Notes: a model not told the origin generated them from the sequence alone. 8,075 bases of DNA from Candidatus Nomurabacteria bacterium (GCA_943359405.1 CALRHO010000035.1:1-8075); one strand, 5' to 3'. Numbered from the stretch's first letter, positions 1 to 5,143 are shown. Numbers and translations: made by a program.

Positions 1-1
1 A

Positions 2-406
2 TATGGTGGCCTCCTCCCAGAAGATAAAGTAACGAAAGTAGAGGCGCTCTCGAAGACTGGCTGGGTAGCGTTTGTGGGGGATGGAGTCAATGACGCGGCG
101 GCGCTCGCCACCGCGCGGGTGGGTGTAGCGATGGGGGTGGCTGGTACCGACGCTGCGCTTGAAGCTGCGGATGTAGCGCTGCTCTCAGACGACCTACGAC
201 AGCTCGCCTTTGCGCACAACCTGGCCAAGAAGGCCAATCGCATCATCAGGCAGAATCTTATTTTTGCCTGCGGTATTATGGCGGTCATGGTGGTAACAAC
301 GCTCTTTGCACACTTGCCGCTGCCACTCGGGGTCATCGGACATGAGGGTGGGACGCTTCTTGTGGTTGCAAACGGCTTGCGTCTTCTCTTAGCAAAAAAC
401 AAATAA
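2..406 (+). CDS. Heavy-metal P1B-type ATPase, C-terminal fragment (5' end outside window)
   Basis: This is the last 134 codons of a metal-transporting P-type ATPase of the inner membrane. The frame is open from base 2, so the gene starts left of the window. Visible in order are LLPEDKV and the hinge motif GDGVNDAAALA of the HAD phosphorylation domain, which coordinates Mg2+ (fragment residues 26-36). The P1B-typical GTDAALEAADVALLSDDL follows, then KKANRIIRQN before two hydrophobic C-terminal helices. The last helix carries HEGGT (residues 114-118) followed by LLVVANGLRLL. From family knowledge, an HEGGT/HEGST signature in the last helix is typical of the P1B-4 subgroup (Co/Fe/Zn export, CoaT/PfeT-like), whereas Zn/Cd pumps carry Asp and Cu pumps Met/Ser there. 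Metal identity is inferred, because the diagnostic helix-4 motif (SPC or CPC) is outside the window. The gene converges on trxB and no terminator of its own lies directly after the stop. Confidence 0.93.
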   Translation, partial: YGGLLPEDKVTKVEALSKTGWVAFVGDGVNDAAALATARVGVAMGVAGTDAALEAADVALLSDDLRQLAFAHNLAKKANRIIRQNLIFACGIMAVMVVTTLFAHLPLPLGVIGHEGGTLLVVANGLRLLLAKNK

Positions 407-530
407 ATATACAAGCAGTTCTCGACAGGCTTACCCACGGGCTTATGCAAGACTATTCCACCGACTTTTCCACCTAGTTATACCCATAGATACAGAAAAT
501 AAGGTTATTTTGATGTGATTGACTGCTCGT
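407..530. other. Non-coding stretch with phased DnaA-box-like 9-mers and AT-rich block
   Basis: No gene is supported here. Five 9-mers resembling the DnaA box TTATNCACA start at 431 (TTACCCACG), 443 (TTATGCAAG), 454 (TATTCCACC), 466 (TTTTCCACC) and 478 (TTATACCCA). They share one orientation and are spaced 12, 11, 12 and 12 bp. Counting N as a match they score 7, 7, 6, 7 and 8 of 9. An AT-rich block follows at about 486-518. The layout recalls an origin unwinding region or a DnaA-binding cluster. However, every box is imperfect, the flanking genes converge and no dnaA or dnaN is present, so a replication function is only a hypothesis. Confidence 0.3.
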
Positions 531-620
531 CCTAGTATGCGACGATAGTACTAGGTTTACACGGTGGTGAGAGTTATCTCAATATAAAGCTCGAGGCTAC
601 GAGCAAAGCGTGTAAACCTA
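531..620. ncRNA. Candidate structured RNA or nested inverted-repeat element, unknown class
   Basis: A 12-bp perfect inverted repeat, TAGGTTTACACG (552-563) with CGTGTAAACCTA (609-620), encloses two small hairpins. These are TGAGA/TCTCA (568-572/577-581, 4-nt loop) and GCTCG/CGAGC (589-593/600-604, 6-nt loop). Together they form a three-way junction on paper. An upstream hairpin, CCTAGTA/TACTAGG (531-537/549-555), shares bases 552-555 with the long stem, so the two structures exclude each other. The terminator at 640-666 follows 20 bp later. I do not recognise a known riboswitch or ribozyme core, and there is no tRNA-like T arm. A possible + strand -35 (TTGACT, 519-524) lacks a convincing -10. 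The strand and any transcription are uncertain. Confidence 0.3.
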
Positions 621-639
621 CTCTACGTTGTATAGAAGT

Positions 640-666
640 AAACCACCCTCGTCGCGGGGGTGGTTT
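640..666. terminator. Rho-independent terminator of trxB, possibly bidirectional
   Basis: AAACCACCC (640-648) pairs perfectly with GGGTGGTTT (658-666) across a 9-nt loop. It begins 24 bp beyond the trxB stop, so it most simply ends the trxB mRNA on the - strand. The short A/T runs lie inside the stem ends, so it can also stop + strand transcription coming from the ATPase gene. The U tract is short on both strands. Confidence 0.7.
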
Positions 667-689
667 GCTGTTTGGGGTGTGTGTTTTCT

Positions 690-1610
690 TTATTTGGTCC
701 GCAGGGTGACGTAGATGTCCTCCAGGGCGCGGACGCCATCACCGGCGGAGATGTTGTTCTGGTGGTACTTCACGTTGGTGCAGTCACCAGCCGCCCAGAT
801 GCCAGGGACACTGGTCTTTTGGGTCCAGGGGTCAATTTCTACGCGACCATACGCATCGAGAGGGACGACATCCTTCACAAAGTCGGTATTGGGGAGCATG
901 CCGATTTCAACAAAGATACCGGTTGCTGGCAAGGTGATGATGGTGCCACTAGCGTCTTGGTACCGGAGACCTTCAACAAATTTACTCCCAAAGATTTCGG
1001 TGGTGGTAGCATTACGGATACCGCGCATATTGGGATGGGCGAGTACCTTCTCGACCGTTACAGGGTCGGCTTTATAGGTGTCAGTATGTTGGAGAAGAGT
1101 CACGCTCTGAGTGTATGCAAGGAGTTGAGCAGCTGTCTCAAAACCGGCGTTACCACCACCAACAACAATCACATCTTGTCCCGAAAACAGGGGGCCATCG
1201 CAGCTCGCACAGTACGTAAGGCCTTTGTGCTCGAACTCGGCTGCACCAGTGGCGGTAAGTTGGCGCCGGCGACTGCCGCTGGCAATCAAAATGGCCTTGG
1301 TTTCGTGCGTGGTGCCGTTCTCCAAGGTGACACGGAAGCCACCGTCAATCTGCTCGACACCCGAGGCAAGCGCTTTGTCGCTTATGGTGACGTGTTCACC
1401 GGCGTAGGTTTCGAGGTGCACACGTAGACTTTTCGCGAGCGCATCGCCCGAGAGGGAGGGAGTACCAATCCAGTTTTGGATGTCGGTGGAGACAGTGCTC
1501 TGGCCACCCCAATCTTTGGTGACAAAGAGGGTCTTTAGTTGCTTGCGTGAAGCATAGACACCAGCTGAGATACCGGCTGGTCCACCACCAATGATGATCA
1601 GTTCGTACAT
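690..1610 (-). CDS. trxB: Thioredoxin reductase-like flavoprotein (AhpF-like subtype)
   Basis: This is a cytoplasmic FAD flavoprotein of 306 aa, the usual length for low-molecular-weight thioredoxin reductase. It passes electrons from a pyridine nucleotide through FAD to a redox-active CxxC and on to a thioredoxin-like partner. Motifs seen are FAD-binding GGGPAG (8-13), redox-active CASC followed by DGPLF (134-137), nucleotide-binding GGGNAG (151-156) and the second FAD motif AAGDC (273-277). The HRRxxxR segment that grips the NADPH 2'-phosphate in classical TrxB is replaced by QHTDTYK (174-180). This region and the stretch up to GIFVEIGMLPNT resemble the C-terminal half of AhpF, which uses NADH, so NADH preference is inferred. 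The AhpF N-terminal double-thioredoxin domain is absent. The chosen ATG is directly followed by the FAD-binding strand. It has no SD, only a pyrimidine-rich leader. It is monocistronic, with its own promoter and terminator. Confidence 0.92.
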   Translation of the reverse strand: MYELIIIGGGPAGISAGVYASRKQLKTLFVTKDWGGQSTVSTDIQNWIGTPSLSGDALAKSLRVHLETYAGEHVTISDKALASGVEQIDGGFRVTLENGTTHETKAILIASGSRRRQLTATGAAEFEHKGLTYCASCDGPLFSGQDVIVVGGGNAGFETAAQLLAYTQSVTLLQHTDTYKADPVTVEKVLAHPNMRGIRNATTTEIFGSKFVEGLRYQDASGTIITLPATGIFVEIGMLPNTDFVKDVVPLDAYGRVEIDPWTQKTSVPGIWAAGDCTNVKYHQNNISAGDGVRALEDIYVTLRTK

Positions 1611-1653
1611 AGAGGAAACAGAAGGACGTTAAAACTGGAAATATGTGCACACT

Positions 1654-1683
1654 AGGATAGCATGATGTGATGTTTTTGGTCAG
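1654..1683 (-). promoter_or_regulatory. trxB promoter, extended -10
   Basis: Read on the - strand, the -10 is TATCCT (1654-1659), preceded by TGC, which makes an extended -10. The -35 is CTGACC (1678-1683), 18 bp upstream. The predicted transcription start near 1647 gives a leader of roughly 37 nt. The assignment rests on consensus matching only. Confidence 0.55.
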
Positions 1684-1708
1684 CCTTAAACAAGATCGGT
1701 TTTAGTTA

Positions 1709-1724
1709 CTATCGTATACGATAG
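1709..1724. promoter_or_regulatory. Perfect 16-bp palindrome, candidate operator upstream of trxB
   Basis: CTATCGTATACGATAG is a perfect palindrome centred about 70 bp upstream of the predicted trxB start, a position typical of activator sites. Its half-site ACGATAG also occurs at 542-548 and, as CTATCGT, at 3472-3478, both in intergenic DNA. It lies between the ftsZ terminator and the trxB promoter, outside the terminator stem. The cognate regulator is unknown. Confidence 0.4.
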
Positions 1725-1746
1725 CAGGACGGTGAAGGGCGTTACA

Positions 1747-1781
1747 AAACCGCCGAGACCCTAGATTGGTCTCGGCGGTTT
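1747..1781. terminator. Strong terminator closing the ftsZ transcription unit
   Basis: AAACCGCCGAGACC (1747-1760) pairs perfectly over 14 bp with GGTCTCGGCGGTTT (1768-1781) around a 7-nt loop. On the - strand the stem ends in TTTT followed by G, a compact U tract. It lies beyond both copies of the ftsZ 3' repeat and upstream of the trxB promoter, so it separates the two units. On + the stem is followed by TCCTTTTAG, so it could work in both directions. Confidence 0.85.
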
Positions 1782-1813
1782 CCTTTTAGATATCTGTGCA
1801 GGCACTAGTCACT

Positions 1814-1931
1814 AGTCACTAACTATAATTGTTTGCTAGTGTCGATTCTAGTAAGTGCTCGTGACCACGCCTCGATCCGCTGGGCGGTTCTCGCTATTTG
1901 AGCTTGCTCCGCCGCAGAAATGCGGGAACCG
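1814..1931 (-). repeat. Diverged copy A of the ftsZ 3'-end repeat, with orphan FtsZ tail
   Basis: This is the first of two tandem, diverged units in the 443-bp gap 1611-2053. Module 1 (1814-1866) matches 1938-1991 with about a dozen differences and one gap. Module 2 (1879-1931) matches 2039-2091 at 45 of 53 positions without gaps. On the - strand module 2 reads VPAFLRRSKLK-stop (1929 down to 1894), the same as the end of FtsZ, but an in-frame TGA (1933-1935) lies two codons upstream and no start exists, so it is not a gene. Its five differences from the real tail codons (cct/ccc, cga/cgg twice, agt/agc, ctg/ctc) are all synonymous. Just before the unit, CACTAGT occurs twice in tandem (1803-1816), followed by CACTAAC. 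I infer a remnant of a former ftsZ end. Confidence 0.8.
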
Positions 1932-1937
1932 GTCAGA

Positions 1938-2091
1938 AGTTACTAAGTATAATCGTCCGCTACGCGTCGATTCTACTAAGTACTTCTAACCTCGGCTCGC
2001 GGTTCGTCGCCCTAGGAAGGGGCGACTCACAACGCTCCGCCGGGCGGTTCCTGCTATTTCAGCTTACTTCGTCGCAGAAATGCAGGAACCG
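1938..2091 (-). repeat. Copy B of the ftsZ 3'-end repeat, overlapping the real ftsZ terminus
   Basis: Module 1 (1938-1991) and module 2 (2039-2091) match copy A. The linker between modules is 47 nt here against 12 nt in A, and contains an extra hairpin, GTCGCCC/GGGCGAC (2006-2012/2020-2026). Module 2 contains the last FtsZ codons and stop, and forms a 13-bp perfect stem (2042-2054 with 2082-2094). Inside it, past one unpaired base, is a 5-bp stem, ATTTC/GAAAT (2056-2060/2077-2081). Module 1 forms TACTAAGTA (1941-1949) against TACTAAGTA (1974-1982) with one central mismatch. The ftsZ mRNA should carry all of these in its 3' region. Confidence 0.8.
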
Positions 2092-3355
2092 CCCCCCAGT
2101 CATCATCACTTTCGTCATCGATTGGGTCGACGGGGCGCGGTTCACGCTTGACGACCTCAGGAGGACGGCTCACGGGTGGGGTGCTGGATTGGGTCACGGT
2201 CGGCACTACCGGGGCTTCGACGACAGGAGTTTCCTCACGGCGAGGAATTGAAAGAGAATTAAAGATGCGACCACGCGTCTCGGTCTTCTCGTCACGATCT
2301 TCGTGCTCCTCCACACGCGCTGCAGTCGGGGGTATATATTCGTTTACTGGTGCTGCCATCGGAGCACGACGCGCAATTGGGTGGCTGTGACCTGTCGTCT
2401 CTTCAGGAAAACCGGTAGCAATGACGGTAACCTTAATCTCGTTCTTCTTCAATTTGTCGTCGCGAATGGCACCAAAGATTACTTTGGCGTGAGGGTCGAT
2501 GGATTCAGTAATAACGCGAGCAGCATCTTGCACTTCGAGCATACCAAGATCGTCACCACCGGCGATAGCAAAAAGTACCCCCTTAGCTCCAGTGATAGAG
2601 ACTTCAAGGAGGGGTGAGTTGATGGCCATACGCGCGGCTTCTTCGGCACGCTTTTCTCCGCTACTTACCCCGACTCCCATGAGCGCTGAGCCAGCATTCT
2701 CCATCACACTTCGAATATCGGCAAAGTCAACGTTGATGATACCCGGCATTGTAATGAGATCCGAAATACCTTCAACCGCCTGCTTGAGAACATTGTCACA
2801 CTGCTCAAAGGCACTGCGAACCGTTGTCTCTTTGTCGACAATCGCTAGAAGACGGTCGTTGGGAATGGTGATGAGGGCATCCACTTCTTTCTTGAGTTCC
2901 TCGATGCCCTGGAGTGCGAGGCGCATGCGCTCCTGGCCTTCAAAAAGGAAGGGCTTGGTAACCACACCAACAGTGAGGGCACCACTCTCGCGGGCAATCT
3001 TAGCAACGACTGGTGCGGCACCGGTGCCAGTACCACCACCCATACCGCCCGTGACGAAGATCATGTCAGAACCCTTGATGGCGTTGGCAATTTCCTCGCG
3101 AGTTTCCTCCGCTGCGCGACGTCCCATATCGGGATTGCCACCGGCCCCGAGACCGCGGGTTAGGTTTTTGCCGACGTGAATCTTGCGCTTAGCTTGTGAG
3201 TGGTGCAGGTCCTGTGCATCGCTGTTGATGGCGATGAATTCCACTCCCTTCACTTTGCTCGACACCATGTAGTTGACGGCATTGTTGCCAGAGCCACCAA
3301 CACCAATGACGCGAATACGTGCGAACGATTCTACATCTGATTTAATTTGTTCCAT
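2054..3355 (-). CDS. ftsZ: Cell division protein FtsZ
   Basis: This is a tubulin-like GTPase of 433 aa that polymerises into the Z-ring at midcell. The N-terminal GTPase domain shows GVGGSGNNAV (18-27) and the tubulin signature GGGTGTG (106-112). The synergy loop NVDFAD (208-213) supplies the catalytic Asp residues to the neighbouring subunit. A polar, proline- and acid-rich linker of about 100 residues (321-419) precedes the conserved C-terminal peptide WGAVPAFLRRSKLK, which binds FtsA. All key residues are intact and the length is normal. The ATG at 3355 is followed directly by the expected N-terminal extension. The leader before it is pyrimidine-rich (TCTCTCTTTAT) with no SD. A promoter in the 147-bp gap after ftsA allows separate expression. 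The final codons lie in a long hairpin and are duplicated downstream. Confidence 0.98.
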   Translation of the reverse strand: MEQIKSDVESFARIRVIGVGGSGNNAVNYMVSSKVKGVEFIAINSDAQDLHHSQAKRKIHVGKNLTRGLGAGGNPDMGRRAAEETREEIANAIKGSDMIFVTGGMGGGTGTGAAPVVAKIARESGALTVGVVTKPFLFEGQERMRLALQGIEELKKEVDALITIPNDRLLAIVDKETTVRSAFEQCDNVLKQAVEGISDLITMPGIINVDFADIRSVMENAGSALMGVGVSSGEKRAEEAARMAINSPLLEVSITGAKGVLFAIAGGDDLGMLEVQDAARVITESIDPHAKVIFGAIRDDKLKKNEIKVTVIATGFPEETTGHSHPIARRAPMAAPVNEYIPPTAARVEEHEDRDEKTETRGRIFNSLSIPRREETPVVEAPVVPTVTQSSTPPVSRPPEVVKREPRPVDPIDDESDDDWGAVPAFLRRSKLK

Positions 3356-3425
3356 ATAAAGAGAGATGACTAATGACGCCTCACCGAGATAACCCCACCC
3401 GGAGTCACGCTTGGTAAGTTCGCCT

Positions 3426-3454
3426 ATGATAACGCGGTGTCATTCCCCTGTCAC
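3426..3454 (-). promoter_or_regulatory. ftsZ promoter
   Basis: On the - strand the -35 is GTGACA (3449-3454), the spacer is 17 bp and the -10 is TATCAT (3426-3431), each matching the sigma-70 consensus at 5 of 6 positions. The predicted start near 3419 gives a leader of about 64 nt. This can raise ftsZ above ftsA, which is the usual protein ratio in bacteria. Confidence 0.65.
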
Positions 3455-3479
3455 GATATTGACATTATTGGCTATCGTG
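3452..3479. promoter_or_regulatory. Inverted repeat overlapping the ftsZ -35, candidate operator
   Basis: CACGATA (3452-3458) and TATCGTG (3473-3479) form a 7-bp perfect inverted repeat around 14 bp. The inner copy overlaps the -35 hexamer and the outer lies just upstream, a geometry that could affect RNA polymerase access. The half-site ACGATA is shared with the palindrome at 1709-1724, although the half-sites point the opposite way there. Confidence 0.35.
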
Positions 3480-3502
3480 TGATTGACGAATGAATAAAGT
3501 TG

Positions 3503-4675
3503 TTACGGAAGAAACTGCTGAAGCCAGGTTAGGAAGCTGTGTTTAGTCTTTCGTACGACGCCAATGGCGGTCGCATCTTCTTGGTCGGCAGCGCCCCACA
3601 TACAGAGGCCGTAGGCGACTGCCCAGGAGGCGTCTTTGACCTTGGCCTGCTTATTCCCCAGATCAAGCGTAGCGATGCGAGTAGGGAGGGAAAGGACCCG
3701 CTTCGCCACCTCGGTGAGGCGAAAGATATTGCTACCACCACCAGTAAAGATAGCGCCAGCAGGGAGGAGTCCATCACGCTTAATTTTCTTTAAGTGGGTA
3801 TCAATGAGAGAACAGGTGGTAGCGAGTCGGTTATCGATAATCTCTTCAAGCTGCTTTTTAGAGTAGGTGACCGCGGTCATGCCACCGCGCTTAATCTTTT
3901 CAGCCTCCTCAAGGGGGATCTTGAGCCCAAGCGCGATGTCATTGGTGAGGTCGGCGCTACCCATGGGAAAAATCTTGAGCGAAATCGGAGTGGAGTCTTC
4001 AAAGACCACAATTGATGTTGTTTCGGCACCGATGTTAACCAGTACGCAGCCAGCTCGCTTTTGCGACTTAGAGAGCATGACGAATGAGGCGGCTAGTGGC
4101 GATGCAATGACGTCTTCTACAAAAATACCGACCGCTTCGACCGCCGCAATCAGATCAGCCACATGCTGCTCAAAGGTGGTGATGAACAGTGTATCAACCT
4201 CAAGTTTGGTACCGCGCATACCCTGCGGTCGACCGAGTACTTCGTGACCATCGACAGTGTAGCGTAAGGGAATGCTGTGGAGGACGGTGCGGTTAGGGAT
4301 GCGGTCAGCAATCCGTTCTTCACTATCGGTCCCTACTTTGTCGACATCAGCGTCGGTGATCTCAGAGTCAGCACGAGCCGGAATAACCTCACCACGCGCA
4401 TAGAGCTCCTCGAGCCCAATCGAGCCAATGGCAACGTGGGCGCGTTTGATCGTCACACCAGCAGCCTTTTCGGCTTGTGCGAGGGCGCTTTTGATACTCC
4501 GAGCCACATCGGCTGTTTGGAGGATGTAACCGTTTTTGAGACCACGACTTTCGGCATAACCAGTGCCGATGATTTCGGGAATGGCCCGGTCACGAGCACT
4601 CTTGGGTAGGCGAGCAATTGCCACCTTCACGTGGTAGGTGCCAATATCGATGCCGGTAATAAAATGGTCTTTCAT
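3503..4675 (-). CDS. ftsA: Cell division protein FtsA
   Basis: This is an actin-like ATPase of 390 aa that links FtsZ to the inner face of the membrane and recruits later division proteins. It shows phosphate-1 loop GIDIGTYHVKVA (8-19), the FtsA-specific 1C region around 84-160, phosphate-2 VNIGAETTSIVVF (213-225) and adenosine-binding TGGGSN (311-316). The C-terminal HSFLTWLQQFLP (379-390) has the alternating hydrophobic pattern of the amphipathic membrane-targeting helix. Length is normal for the family. It starts 17 bp after the ybeY stop and has no evident SD or promoter, so co-transcription with ybeY is likely. Transcription may continue into ftsZ, since I see no terminator in the gap. 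Confidence 0.96.
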   Translation of the reverse strand: MKDHFITGIDIGTYHVKVAIARLPKSARDRAIPEIIGTGYAESRGLKNGYILQTADVARSIKSALAQAEKAAGVTIKRAHVAIGSIGLEELYARGEVIPARADSEITDADVDKVGTDSEERIADRIPNRTVLHSIPLRYTVDGHEVLGRPQGMRGTKLEVDTLFITTFEQHVADLIAAVEAVGIFVEDVIASPLAASFVMLSKSQKRAGCVLVNIGAETTSIVVFEDSTPISLKIFPMGSADLTNDIALGLKIPLEEAEKIKRGGMTAVTYSKKQLEEIIDNRLATTCSLIDTHLKKIKRDGLLPAGAIFTGGGSNIFRLTEVAKRVLSLPTRIATLDLGNKQAKVKDASWAVAYGLCMWGAADQEDATAIGVVRKTKHSFLTWLQQFLP

Positions 4676-4692
4676 GAACAGTGGCGCACGGG

Positions 4693-5079
4693 CTACACGA
4701 CGTTAAATTGACGCTTATAGCGCGCTTCCAATTTCTCCATTGTAGCCCCGTGATCATACCCTTTCAAATGCAGGAGTCCGTGGATAAATAAATAAGTAAC
4801 GTATCCCGTATAGGTCAGATTGAACTTAGGCGCCTCGCGCTTTGCTATTTCTGGACAGATAATGATTTCACCCATTGAGCGATCAAGCGGAAAGGAGAGA
4901 ACGTTTGGGACGTATGATTTGCCCCGGTGTGCTTGGTTGTAGGCGCGAGCACGGGCGCGGCCGACAAACGAGAGGCTGACGTGGTAGCGTGAGCTCAGGA
5001 CAGCGCGCTTAATCTCACCATAGGGCGCGCGTGGATAGCGGGCGACGGTACTGCTGATGGTGAGGTCCGTACGATGCAT
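4693..5079 (-). CDS. ybeY: Endoribonuclease YbeY (rRNA maturation factor)
   Basis: This is a zinc-dependent single-strand endoribonuclease of 128 aa, acting in 16S rRNA 3'-end processing and ribosome quality control. The UPF0054 signature HGLLHLKGYDH (100-110) gives the three metal ligands His100, His104 and His110. The preceding conserved NVLSFPL (59-65) and GEIIICPEIA (70-79) are also present. It is slightly shorter than typical family members (about 150 aa), with a trimmed C-terminus that ends in VV. The ATG at 5079 has no SD. An extended -10 lies only 7 nt upstream, so the message may be leaderless. It is the first gene of a ybeY-ftsA unit, directly after the rpsU terminator. Confidence 0.95.
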   Translation of the reverse strand: MHRTDLTISSTVARYPRAPYGEIKRAVLSSRYHVSLSFVGRARARAYNQAHRGKSYVPNVLSFPLDRSMGEIIICPEIAKREAPKFNLTYTGYVTYLFIHGLLHLKGYDHGATMEKLEARYKRQFNVV

Positions 5080-5086
5080 TGTCCGC

Positions 5087-5095
5087 AGTATGACA
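5087..5095 (-). promoter_or_regulatory. Possible ybeY extended -10 promoter
   Basis: On the - strand TGT precedes CATACT (5087-5092), an extended -10 whose last base is 7 nt before the ATG. No good -35 exists. The upstream promoter DNA would overlap the rpsU terminator stem (5109-5143). The predicted transcription start is at or next to the initiation codon. Confidence 0.4.
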
Positions 5096-5108
5096 CGAAA
5101 TGGCGGTA

Positions 5109-5143
5109 CAAAACAGCGCGACCGTGTGGGTCGCGCTGTTTTG
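5109..5143. terminator. Terminator of the rpsU unit
   Basis: A 15-bp perfect stem pairs CAAAACAGCGCGACC (5109-5123) with its complement GGTCGCGCTGTTTTG (5129-5143) around a 5-nt loop. It starts 25 bp after the rpsU stop on the - strand and includes a TTTT run at the 3' side of the stem. It separates the lepB-rpsU genes from ybeY-ftsA. Confidence 0.85.

Noticed and set aside
407..689. tRNA gene or known riboswitch in the first intergenic region
   Set aside because: No T arm, anticodon arm or CCA-type acceptor was found, and no recognised aptamer core.
660..1427. A 255-codon open frame on + antisense to trxB
   Set aside because: It mirrors trxB, shows no family motif and overlaps the terminator at its start. 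TrxB motifs on the other strand are clear.
1894..1932. Copy A tail as a short translated gene or ftsZ read-through product
   Set aside because: An in-frame TGA is two codons upstream, no start exists, and the 160-bp offset puts it out of frame with ftsZ.
1801..2040. CRISPR array or integron attC sites in the repeat region
   Set aside because: There are only two diverged units of unequal length with no regular spacers, and no attC core (RYYYAAC/GTTRRRY) arrangement.
1814..2091. Insertion sequence or MITE ends
   Set aside because: No terminal inverted repeats bound the whole unit, no target duplication is visible and no transposase is present.
2499..3179. A 226-codon open frame on + antisense to ftsZ
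   Set aside because: Its Ser/Arg/Pro-rich composition is that of an antisense shadow, and FtsZ on the - strand is certain.
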